DNA of 64,000 nt. It comes from Gymnorhina tibicen (Eukaryota > Chordata > Aves > Passeriformes > Artamidae). Each line of letters begins with the position of its first letter. Positions within the stretch are counted from its first letter, which is position 1. The translations under genes were made by a program, and so were the position numbers. Of the stretch, positions 1-12,800 are shown piece after piece. The DNA is taken from positions 343,155 to 407,154 of the forward strand of contig VXAZ01007544.1 of the NCBI GenBank assembly GCA_013399875.1, given 5' to 3'. Under the pieces are notes generated by a model. That model worked only from the letters and a program-made list of their open reading frames with translations. It had not been told where the DNA came from and made no database searches.

Positions 1-815
1 GTCAGGAGAAAACGAATTAAATTTAAAATAGCTTATAGTTCCATTATGCTGCAACTCTAATGTCTCTACTTTGTACATGGTTTGATTCTTATTTCTACAA
101 GTGCCAGAACCTATAAAGTTCTTCTCTTCCCCATTAGTTTATGCTCTGCATAGCTTGACATGGTTTTCTAGTGTTTTATGCTGCCTAAACAGCTAGCCTT
201 CTACACCAAGCCATAACTAATCGTTCTAGTAATAATCCATTACATTCTTAATCTGCATCTTAAATTAAACAGTTTTTATTTTCTTCAGCCTCAGTATTTA
301 GAGGATGTTTCACTGTAGAAGTTTGTAGTCAGAAACCCACATTAAACTTAATTGAGAAGATCAGCACAGCAGGGCATGTGTCATTTCAGTATGAGGATTT
401 GTGCTAAAATAGGAACAGGTTTTTGGTGGTTTTTTTTCAAGCTTTGAAGATGATAGGTTTTTACTCATTTCAGTCTTTCGTGACAGCATATGAAGTCAGA
501 ATACTTACTGTGAAATGGTAAAAATTCTGAAAGCATGTAGTGGGTTTTTTCCTTTTTTAAAAGCATGGTCAGTAAGAAAATAAATTGGATCTTTAATGGT
601 ACAGGTAGAATATGTATTGTGTTTGTATGGATAACATACAGGCAAAACCACACTTGTAAAGCTGCACTAAGAAGTAATAAATAACTGTAATTGACTGACA
701 TGCTTATTATGAATTCACTGAAATATTTTTTATGCTTTGTATTCCATTAATTGAATACCATAACAAATTAAAAAGACATAAAATTACATAACGTTTCTCT
801 TTTCTGTCATACCAG
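1..815. other. NBAS intron sequence upstream of first visible exon
   Basis: AT-rich, no coding segment recognised. The 3' end carries a pyrimidine tract and the acceptor ACCAG at 811-815. Short open frames on the minus strand at 465-919 have no family resemblance and overlap the exon antisense. Confidence 0.7.
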
Positions 816-899
816 CTACAAGAAGGGGACATTGAAAATTCTTCCTTGGAACGAGCAGAAACATCGTGAAGAAGACTGGTGTGAAAAACCAGAATGCAG
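816..899 (+). CDS. NBAS: NBAS exon 1 of window
   Basis: 84 bp; enters with one base completing a codon and leaves with two bases (AG). Encodes YKKGTLKILPWN then EQKHREEDWCEKPEC, a highly conserved NBAS stretch near the start of the Sec39 region. Acceptor ACCAG at 811-815, donor GTAAGT at 900. Confidence 0.95.
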
Positions 900-3800
900 G
901 TAAGTATATATAAAAGCAATATTGTAAAGAATTATTTACTAATTCTTAAAATGCGGGAATTGACCCAGTAAGACTCACTTATTATTTTTGTATGCACTAA
1001 CTTGTGTTTTCAGCTTTCTCAGTGAGACTGACTGAGCAAATGGAAAGCAGAGGTTGTGCAAACCTGGATCTTCAGTAGAGAGCATTTTCTTTCATGATCT
1101 ATCACATGTTTGAAATCTCTTACTAGAGAAGATTCTTTCTCTTCAATAGAGAGGATTCTTTCTTTCATGATCTATTTCCTGTTCAAAATCTCTTAGTAGT
1201 TCCTTTGCTGACAAAAACTAGCACTCACTGTGATTGGCATTTGAGTCTCATTAATTTATTGTGTAATTGTAGGTTGATTGTATTGTTTTCTTTAAGAAGT
1301 TTTAGGAAAAAGACTGATGTTAAAAAAATAGGTGAGCAAGTATATACTTAAACATATACTTTATTTTATTTTTTTTTTTTAAAGGATGATTATTGAACCA
1401 ACTTTGCAAGATGACGGCCAGTTTCTGTATGAAATGCAACCTGAGTTACTGAAGTACAGGACTACTGACCTTTCAGTAGATCTCATCACTGATTGGTATT
1501 TGAGCAGAGCACAGGAAATTGAAGAATATGCAATGCAGGTGAGAATAGGAACGAGGAAATGATGATGGCTGAGCAGCCTTCTTCAACAGAATCCATAACA
1601 GTCTTAGTGCATATTGATAGACACTTCTCCCTCAGTAATGTACCCTGGGTCTCAACTTCATTATGGCTTTTGAAGTACTTGTTTTTTTGTTTGCACTGTA
1701 CTTACGCTTGCTCTGAAGTTTACTGAGCCAAATAATTAATCCATAGAAATGAATAAGAAGACAGTAGATTCTGTTTCATTTGTTTTACCATAGCAGACAG
1801 TAGCTCTTTTGTAGTCCATGAAAAGTGTTTACCATTGTATTTTATGTTTGTAGCTAAGGGAGGGAAAGTTGTGCACAGCATGTTGGGAAACATGCTTTAT
1901 TACCTGTCATATGCTGCTGTGTCACGTATACTGATACGTGTTGGTCACATGTGTCACTGTCACGTCAATATGTGGTACTGTCATGATTTCTTCCTGACAA
2001 TTTTACTGTGTGTCTGTGGGACTACCATGCAGCTTATTTTTGCTTGATTTTCTTCATATGTTAAAAGTGTTTGAAGCTCTATGAGGTAAAGATAAGCATT
2101 GCACATAAAAAAAGAGCTCATCACATGTGTACCTCCAGTATTTTATTGCTTCTCAAGCCAATTTAGGTGCATGAAAAGGAGGGTGACAGGAAGTATCACT
2201 ATAGGTTAGTTCTGATGGGTGAGTTCTTCTATTCTACAGGCTTGCAGTCCTCCAGGGCTCTTTTGAATCATAGTTGACTGTGATCTTAACAACCTATCAG
2301 TAGGTATAGAAATAAAAGCAACTTCCAAGGATCAGTTAAATTATATAACGTACAAATTAAGTTGCATTCTGCTCTCCAGATTTACGTCAGCCTTGCTGAA
2401 TATTTGCAGCCAGTACTGTGTTCTTTGAAATTGAAACAGAATCTTTTGTATAAAGGTAGTTTCAGTCACTAGGGAAGAAGACTGTCATTAGTTTTTGTGA
2501 CATAAAATGCAACAAAATTACTTAATCATGTTCAGCTAGAAAAGTCACATTGCATGTCAGTTACCTGATTGTCTTACTTTAAAGCATTCCTTCATATTCC
2601 ATGTACTGAGAGGAGTTGTGTGTGGTCTCCAGAGGGAATAATATTCTAATTTACATGCATCAGTAGGATGCATCTTGGTTAAAACCATATAATGACATCA
2701 TCTGCTAAGATTAAGCATTTTATGGTCTTCATAAAGCTGAGAAGGACAATCCATCTAGGAATATACAGTCCCCAAAAGCTTCTAGGAACTTAAAATTGCC
2801 TATTAAGCAACAGGTAAATAAAACAGATGCACAGACAGGACACAGACTGAAGTTGGTTTTTGGCAAACAGTTGTACAGCAGTGTTTTTGTAATTATTTTT
2901 CAGATTGACTGTGCTCTGTCCCTTGTTCGTCTTGGCATGGAGAGGAACATTCCTGGTCTACAGGTGCTTTGTGACAATCTGATCACTCTTGAGACAGTGG
3001 TTTATGAGACTGACGGTGACCGAACTTTGACTTTGAAGGAACTCTTAGAGATGAACGACATTGACAAGCTGAGACTGTTGATGAAGAATGTAAGTATTTT
3101 GAATAAATCAATAAGTATACCTCGAAATCCAGTAACTCAGATTTTCCTGGATCCTGTATAGTGTCATTTTTCTGATGAACCTCCGTCATTAATTCAATAA
3201 AAATTCTACATTTTCGCTGTTCATTTTTGTTGTTGTTGTTGTTGTTGTGGTAGGGTTTATTTCTTTGTTTATTTGTTTCTAAAAAAAGCTAAATCGTCTC
3301 AGTTTTCTCAAAGACCCACTTTGTCCCTGGCTGAGGACTCAATGTTACTAAATCTTCCTTTGAAAGCTGTGAATTGCCTTTTCATTGACCTTTTTTTAAA
3401 GGATCTTCATTGTAGTTCTTGGTGATGCGGCAGATACCACAGTATTGAATGTTTTCCTTGGATGTTTTTTGGTTTCTTTAAATATTGTCAAGAAACTTTA
3501 ATATTTGCCTTTGCACCAAATGTGTGTTTTTGTTTCTGTATTGAGCTTGTCCATGGCATTCAGAATAGAGAAAGACATCTTGGAGGGGTTGAAAAATAAC
3601 TAGAGATGGAACAGGGATCTGAAATTCAGTTGAAGAACACACAAACACCAGAGGAAAATAGGAAAACACTCAGAAATTAATGTGTTTTTTTTTATGTAGC
3701 CACTCATCACTTGGTTTTCTGTCTTGCATTCTTGCCGAATTACTGAAAGTAATGCTACTCTGACATGCTTGCATGGTCTTTCTCTCATTCTGAAACTGCA

Positions 3801-6800
3801 GGAGGAAGGCAGTCTTTCCTCACTAATGGACTTTACTCCTGTTCTGCTCTGTTTCCCCAAGCCCTTGGGTAGCAGGAAGATTGTTTCAGGGCTTCATGAT
3901 GTAGTGATCTGTTTGTGATAGGTGAAGATACTGTTTCAGTTATATTGATCAAAAAAGGTTTGGTTTTTTTTTTTTTTTCCTTGATTTTTTTGGACAATGA
4001 AGCTGAACTTGTTCTTATATTTTCTCTCTGTAACTCTTTGTGCTTTCCAGTCCTCAGATGAAAAATATGTGAAGAACGTTTATCAGTGGATGATCCCTTT
4101 TCTCCACCGCTGTGAAAATCAGTCCCCTGGTCTTGCAAATGCCCTTTTAAAAGAATATTTAGTAACACTGGCAAAGGAAGACTTGACTCTACCTCTGAAG
4201 ATATTTCAGAATTCAAAACCTGCTGTAAGTAAAGAGCCCTGTTGATTCTACTGGTTCCTTTAGAAGTTCTTGTCCTGAAGAGGTTAATTCAGAAATAGAG
4301 TTAGTTCTTCTAAATCAGACCATCTTTTTATCTTTCTCTTTTTCTTGGACCTGGAATTTATTATGTTTTAGAAGATATTAATTAAAAAGTTTTATAGCAT
4401 AAATTATAATGCAGCTAAACTATCCTTGATGAGATTGTCAAACTAATGTAATAATGATTCTAGCCTAGTAGAATAAAAATTACAGATTCTTCTTTGAAGT
4501 GATTTTCTGGTGACCTGTTTAAAGTAAATTCCTGGCATATTTGCTTTATAAAAGTGGATATGAAAGAGTTTAATGATCTCACTAATATTTTTTTCCTGAG
4601 GAATTTTACTTAGGAGTAGATTTCAAGTTACTCCCCCCTCTCCTGCCTTCCTCAGAAAATGTAAAGAATAAAGTGGGGGCTTTTAGGATTGAGGTGAGAG
4701 TTCAGTGAGTAAGGGTTGAAGTTGCCTTCCATGTGAGTGTTTTATGCTGCTTCTATGGCTTAAGTAATTATTCCAGAGCACACAGGCACATTTTTGCATG
4801 CTATTGACTGTTCTGAGTATATGGACAGAAATCAACCAATGAAGCACAACCACAGCTCTTTAATTTATGTTGGTACTGTTGTACATATTAAATAAATCTG
4901 ACAAATGTTTGCAGCAGTTGCCTTTCCCTGCACCCTCTCCACTTCTCAAATTCAAAAAGGGTATAATGACATACCGCTCTTCTTTCAAGTGTCTGCACTG
5001 CAGAAAACTAGCCAAGATAAGTTTCAGGTTATGACTTCACCATGTTGTTAGCAAGAAACATTCTAATTGCACCTGAAGAAAATTTATTTACTTGGAGTGC
5101 ACGTCTTTCTGTGTTCAAAAGAAAATTAACTGTTGAATTAGAAACAGAAAATAAAAACCAGTGTACTTTCTTTTCTTGTTAGTGTCAGCAAAAAATTATT
5201 CCTGATCAGGACCAGCTTATGATTACGGCGCTGGAGTGTATTTATAGCTGTGAGCGAGATGACCAGCTCTCTCTTTGTTATGATATTTTGGAATGCCTTC
5301 CACAAAGAGGATATGGGTAAACATTTTATTTGTAAATTACTTGGTTATTTGTAAATATTTTAGATATATTAAATATAGTTGTGAATTAATGCTTTAAAAA
5401 GGGTTGTTAAGTCACTAAAGGGCAGACCAAGTTACTGGAATATTCTGTTCACCTCTGAGCTGCCACAACTGTAATGTGTGTATATATACTTCTGCTGTGT
5501 ACATACGCTACCACTTAATGCAGCAGAACATGAGTTAAAGTAGCAGCCTAGACCAAGGCTTCTATATTGTTTCTTAGACTTTCATAGTGTGATGAATTGA
5601 GACCAAGTGTTAGCGTTGTCTTACTGGTTTTGTTGCAATAGTGGCATCTTGCACTTAACTTAAAAGCAGCAATATGTCCCTGTGAGAGAGGGAAGATAGA
5701 AAACCTATTGAAGGACAAGTAATGCTCAAGAAAGTGAAAACATGAAGAGGCGATAACTCTGTGATCTGTGAGGTGTAAACTATTCTTCCAGTATGTTTTA
5801 CATAAAGGAAGGAGAGAGCCTGAGAAAAGTCTAAGGAAGAAGGAAAACTTCTGCTCTTGGGAAATTGACGGACCCTCTAAATTTTAACTGTCTTTACAGC
5901 AAGAAGCCCAATAGTTTTAATATTTCCAAGTAAACATATATTTAATTTATTCAAGGAATGTTTTAAACTACTTATCTTTATATGTATGTATTGTGAATTA
6001 CAAGAGGAAGTTATATGAAGTATGTGTTTATTTATATATTTAATTGTGTGATATCATTGCAGGCCTGAAACAGATAAAACTAACACTCTTCATGATGAAG
6101 TAGATGAACTGGAACAAATTCTTAGGTATTTCATTATGCTAAAATAAATATTCTTACAGAAATCACTAGGCATAGACAAGAACATTTTTATGATAAGAAT
6201 CCTGCAAGAATATTTTTTAATGCTGTCAGCAAGATTATCTGTATGTTTTTTGTATTCAGAATATAGAAATTTTGAATGGTTTTATCTCTTTGAATAGTAT
6301 AAAACTGTAGAGATGTTTTTCATAGAATAAAAGTTTGGGGGATTGTGTTTTGGGGTTTTTTTGTTTTCTTTGGTTTTTTTTTTTTTGTGGGGGTGGTTTG
6401 TTGGGGAATTTTTAAATTTGGTTGGTTGGGGATTTTTTTGGTTTGTTTGTTTGTTTTATTTTCAGTGGGGTTTTTTTTGGGGGGGGAAGAGGGTTATCCT
6501 GAGGAATTTGTTTTGATCTTGATACTCTATAATGCTTTGAGTGATCAAAGACTAAAACTATGAAGATATGTCATCAGGTATTCAAAAAGGGTTTACCCTG
6601 CAGTATTATTAATATATATATTTTTTAAAATGTAGGTAATGTTACTCTGGCTAAATCTATACTGTTAGAGATTTTATGGAGACTGTTTGCATTTGCAGTA
6701 CATTGTTTTGAGTGAGCTTTAATACTCCTGCTGCTGCAGCAGTAGTTGTACAGTTGTGCAGGATTCAAGCACGCTGACTGTCTGTTTGCAGTGTGTCGGA

Positions 6801-9800
6801 GCTGTTGGAGAAGCACGGCCTGCAGAAGCCGGTTTCCTTTGTGAGAGACACGAAGGACAATGCAGAGGAGGCACGGAAGCTGATGGTCAGGCTGACAAGG
6901 CACACAGGTCGCAAGTTAGTATTCCACGAGGAACGGGGGTTTAGAGAGGAAGGGTGGTGAGGTAACAGTGTGCCTGCCTGCTTCGTGGCAGCAGGGAGCT
7001 GTGGTGTTCACCCTGAAGGTAGTGTACAGACATGCATTTGTTAAACTCATGATTAACGTGATTAGTGTTTTGGCTGCATTCTCCACAGTCAAGAATCTCT
7101 GCTTTAGTATGTTCGTGTTCAAGTAAACAAGCTTAAAAGGCATAGTGGCTGCAAAATACCGCAGGATGATGAACTGTGAAAGTTAACATATTGTAAATAA
7201 GGTCCTTTAAGACCTATTTAATTTTATTGAGAGTGTAGGATTTGTAAAATAATGCTTTGGTTTTTTTGGTGTGTTTTCTTGGAACCCTTGTAATAGGGTA
7301 ATTTATTGATTTTAGGTATTGATTCTACCACTTATATTCCTGGTATAATTTTTCAGCTTTTCTAGTTAAGAACTACTTCATTTAACTCATCTTTCAACTG
7401 TACATGAGTTACTAAATGGCTCTTGGCATAAGCAGACAAAATTTTTGAATCCTGGGAAAACCAGCCGTAACTGCGGGTGATGTTCTTTCTTATTTAAAAC
7501 AAATATGCCCAACAGTTTGTCCATTATGGTAGAGTGGTATTTAGATTTTTAGTAGCCTGAAAGCTTTTTAAGACTTTTAGAAACCTCTCTTTAGAAAGAT
7601 CAAGACAATGCCTCTGTAGGAAAAATGTTGATTTTTCCACTTGTGTTGGAGACCCTTTGTTTTGCCAAAATAAAAGCTAATGCCACATGAGAAAATCACT
7701 ATTAGCCAGAACTAGCTCGTGTAATTTAAAAAGGTCTTTTTCTAACCGGACAGGCTCAAGATAATGTCAAAAAACCTTTGTAGTGTTTTTACTAGTGAAA
7801 GTTTTGATAGAGCACAAGAAGTTGAGGCTTTGTGGATAAACAGATAATCCATGGATTCAGAGGGTCAAGAATCTAAATACCACTCAATTTTAAGAAACAG
7901 AATAAAGTTGCAGCTTTATTCTCCTGTGATTGCATGCAATTGATTAGTCTTTTGAGATTGCCTACAATGAACAGCACTTTAATGATCCTCAGTTGCTGTT
8001 ACAGACTTGGCTTTGCCCTGCAGTTCCTGGATCAGCAGGAAGATAGCACTTCCAACTTTCTGATGTATTATGGAAAATTATCAAAACCTAGCTGGGGGCT
8101 CTTGAGGAAAATTGCTTTAATCCCTGTCTTATCCCACAGAAAACAGAAAAAGCAGTTTGGATACTGCATTGTTGTCAAACCATTTTATCCCACAGACACT
8201 GTTTTAATATTAATTAATAGTGAAAGCCTTCTTCACTCCTGGTCAGGTCTCATTAAATACTGAAATAGCGTTTAAGAAAACTCGTATTTTTGGTGATGGA
8301 AATCTACTGCTTTTCTTTAAATTTGTTGGGGAAGAGAATATTTAATTAAAAAAAATATTTGTAGGCAACCGTCAGTTGGTGAGACACAGTGGAAAGAATT
8401 GCTCCAGGATATGTTGGACATGCAGCAGAAAGTGTATAGATGCTTACATTCAGATACTTGCTATGAGGTGAGTTTTATGTCTTCTTACTGACTTATGTCT
8501 GAAGTAAGCTATAGATTCTTATTTCATATTGTTGCTCACAAGTGTAAATACATTTTTCTGTGTTGTTACTTGGTTGTCTGCTGGCTTTTTTTACAGTATT
8601 TTATTTAAGGAAAAAATTTCTGGTGTTTATTCATTTTATCTAAAGCTTCTCTAATAAATATCCTGTATATCTTTTATTAAAATTCTACTTTTTAGAAATT
8701 GAGTCAACTTTGTGAGATTTTGTTCCATAGCCTGTAATTCTGTGTATACAAATGTGTTTAGCAATAAACACTCCAAACTAATGAAAATAAAACATATCTT
8801 CACTCAAGCATTTCTTAAACATGGAGTTCTGGTTTGATAATATTATCCAAGATCATTATAGGATTATGGACTTTCTACTGCTTGCAATTGAAGTAAAATT
8901 ATGTGAGATAAGAAATCTAATTTCATTGAAGGTAAAAACCCTTCCATGTGCATAAAGCCCAAACCCATGTCGTTAGTATTTGTGAAGGACAGCTATTAGA
9001 CAAATACAGAATTTGCTGTGACATGTATTGTTTGTTTACATTTTCACTTCAATGTACTGCAGTTTATTACAGATGCAGTACTGTGTCCACTACAATTACT
9101 GTTTATATAAAAGCAGGTTTTATTGCAGTTTACAGATTCAATTGCTTAGGGCAACCCCTCTGATTAGCTCTTCAGGTGAAGTTTTAAAAGCAAATTAGAA
9201 AAAAAAGAAGGAAAAAAACAATGCTATTCAACTTATACATGAGAAAAATGATTATTTCCCTGTAGTTGTACAACTAGAAGAATTGCAGCATGTTTAATAG
9301 TCATGGTTTTGTGGTAGGCTGCATCTTGATGTACTTGAACTTTCAAGTGCATGTTAAAAAACTGTAATACTAGAGCACTCTGCGAATAAGGCATTTGCTT
9401 TGCTCTGATCTTAATGTAAGTTTTCTATTGACATTATTTTTTTAAACTCTGAACCATATGATTGAAAAAGAAACAACAAAGGGTTTTGGAAAAAGTTATG
9501 TAGTGGTGCTGAAAATGCCTTGAAATGTAGTGCTGTCATATGCAATGATACTTTGATAACTTCAAAACTGATAAACTGATGAGGCAGGAAGGATTTGCAA
9601 TCCCGTCTGAGGTTTGGGTATTTTTTAGCGTGATGCTTGCTCTCTTCTTCTTTCATGCAAAGTGAATTCTGTCCTCTTGAAGGAGGACTTCATAAATTTT
9701 GAGAGAGGTGAGTGTTCTATGTGTGATCTTTGAGGAAGAAGGGTCAGCTGTGATACTTTGCATCTCTCACTACTCCTTGAGAGTTAATAGGGTGTGAAGT

Positions 9801-12800
9801 AGAAGATGATCCAACTGTGCGATGTTCTTTAAGAAGCACTGAACTGTTTTCCTTTCCAGGGCATGAGATGGTTTGGAGAGGTTCTTCCTAGAAAAGAAAT
9901 ATCTTGAAATTAAATTATGATTGGATAGAGTGCTAAATAATCTCATCTATACCCTCTTTCCCATGAAAGGTTGGACTAGATGATCTTTAGAGGTCCCTTC
10001 CAACCTGGGCTCTTCTATAATTCATTGATCCTCTTGAATTTGTTATTAACTTTGAAACCTTTTATAAAGGCCATATTGTTGCAGCTGTGATATTTCTGAA
10101 ATGATTAAGTTTCTGTTTCTTTTCATGAGGACAATAACAACTATGCTTAAGAAAAAAGCAAATTATTTTTGTAAGGAATGGAGATTATTTTGAGTGTCTT
10201 CAAGGGGGCAAAACTTTTACCTGGAAATAAGTTAGGTGTTTTGTGGCAGATGCAGCATTATATCAGTTTGCATTCTTTGAAGATAGTCTTGTTTGAAATT
10301 TAAAGAACATCTTACATACTCAGTTCTAAATAATTTTAGTTACTTTAGAATACAAAATTTCTTCTCATCTGTTGTTGGTTTTAGGGTCTTAATAATGAAC
10401 TGCGTTTTCAGATTCTTAGATCACATTAACACCTCAGAATATAGGTATATTTTTGGTGTCTTAAGTCATACTGTAAAAAGACAGTGAATATGCTTTTTTT
10501 CCCCCTTCCAATAAACAGAAACTAGCAACTAGTTAATTTTAGCTTTACTTAGGTGAATTGTAGAAATACTTTCTTTGGCAGAAGTCAGATTTTCTGCTTG
10601 GACTGAATATATTCTTTTGACTTCAAAGATAATTTTATTTGAAGGGGTTAATGCCATAGAAAGCAGATAAGCTTATTTGAAGCTGCTGCTCCTGGAGGTT
10701 ATTAAATGACTGTTCTTTCTTTCAGATATTCACTGAAAGTCTTTTATGCTCAAGCAGTATAGACAATATCCACTTGGCTGGGGAAATGATGCATTGCAGT
10801 GTTTGGTCAGTGGATTTACCAAGTTCATCAAAAGGAAAGCCACAGTACCGAGTCAGCTATGCAAGAAGTATTGAACTAGTTTTGGCTGCTGGCAGAGAAT
10901 ATTTCAATTCTTCAACAAGTTTGACTGATAGCTGTATGGAGTTGGCCAGGTACATTTACAACTATCATATACATAAATACAACTGATTTAATGTTGTCAT
11001 AGCATTAGGATTTATTTGCTAGTACTTCCCACCCCCTAGTCTTCTAATGAGAATATTTTTCATAAGCAGGCTGTGGAAATACAGAGTGGCCTTGCTTTTA
11101 ATGCAAGGAGTTTAAAAACCCTTTTAATGCATAAGGGTCCTGTGACCAGCTTTTCTCTTAGGTTTTTATGGTGATACTTCAAAATATGTGGTTTATAGCT
11201 CAGATACTCCTATGAATGTGTGACCGTGTGTTTATTCTGTTTAGTAACATGTTTTGCTGCTTCTCTGGATTACCTTCAATCAGTTGTTTCATGGTAACTT
11301 GTTTCCGCAAGTGATTATCGGCGTGTCAGTCTCCTAGCAACCTCATGTATGTGTTGGTTTAGGTAGAATGTATTTGTCTTCTCTTTAGCTCTTTTATTCC
11401 ACTCCTATTTTAGTCTTCACCCTGAAATATTTGTCAATGTGCCTGAAAAATCTGATGGGTTCAGATGGGATGTTCAGCTAACATATGGTTTTGTTTTTGA
11501 TTTAAAATGTGTATTCTTAATTAATGTGTGGAGATAAAAGTCATATGATAAACTGGACAAATCAGATACTTGGTTTAATGTGTATGGTGAATTAAGCCAT
11601 TTAAAGTCATTGAGATGAGATGCCATCTGGACAAGCTGAAGAAGTGAAGCTCATGAGGTTCATGACCTTCAACAAAACCAAGTGCTGGTGCTGCACCTGG
11701 GCCAGGGCCACCAGTGGTGTCAATCCAGGCTGGGGGATGAACAGATCCAGAGCAGCCCTGCCAAGAAGGACTTGGGGGTGCTGGTGGGTGAGAGGCTGGA
11801 CATGACCCAGCCGTGTGCCCTTGCAGCCCAGAATGCCAGTTGTGTCCTGGGCTGCATCCAAAGCAGCGTGGGCAGCAGGAGAGGGAGGGGATTCTGCCCC
11901 TCTGCTCTGCCCTGGTGAGACCCCACCTGCAGAGCTGTATCCAGCCCTGGGGTCCCCAACACAGACCTGCTGGGACCTGCTGGAGTGAGTCCAGGAAAAG
12001 ATGAAGGACCTCTCATGTGAGGAAAGGCTGAGGGATTTGGGATTGTTCAGCCTGGAAAAGAGAAGGCTCTGGGATGGCCTAAGTGCATCCTTCCAGTACC
12101 TGAAGGGAGCCTGCAAGAAAGATGGAGAGGGACTTTTTACAAGGCCATATAGTGGTTCAGGGGGTAATGGTTTCAAGCTGGAGGAGAGTAGGTTTACATT
12201 AGATGTTTGAAAAAAAAAAAAAAATCTTTACTGTGAGGGTGGTGAGGCACTGGAACAGGTTGTCCACAGAAGTTGTGGATGCCCCATCCTTGGAAGTGTT
12301 CAAGGCCAGGCTGGATGGAGTTCTTGAGCAACCTGGTGTACTGGGAGGTGTTCTTGCCCATGCCAGGGGCTTTGGAACTACATGATGTTTAAGGTCTCTT
12401 CCAACCTATATCCATTCTGTGATTCTATGATTTTGCATGTTGATTTACTTTGTTCAGTGTATATTAGTAAAACTACATATGAATGCACTGTACCAGAATG
12501 CAACTTGTATTTTAAAAAATTATCTAAAAGCTTATTACAATAATATACTACTCATATGATTTTAAAAAAATTATTTAGAATAATGTCCTCTCAATAATTG
12601 CATGTATTAGTTCATCTTCAGAGTAATTTAGTGGGGTTTTTTTATTGGTTTTTGTTTGTTTGTTTTTTATTTGCTGTACCTAGTTGAGGAAACTGAATTT
12701 GTGACAATGACTCTTAATGTTTCACTTCCAGTAAACTTTTTGCACTGTTTTGCTTTTATCTTCTAGAATATGGCATTATCAAAGTGCAATAGTGGTAGGA

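Noticed and set aside
7934..8263. 109-codon + strand open frame just before exon 8
   Set aside because: Out of context with NBAS; exon 8 begins at a clear acceptor 100 bases later and no family resemblance is seen.
11607..12176. 189-codon minus-strand open frame, the longest in the window
   Set aside because: It is the antisense of the CR1 ORF2/3' UTR; the sense strand carries the recognisable CR1 motifs.
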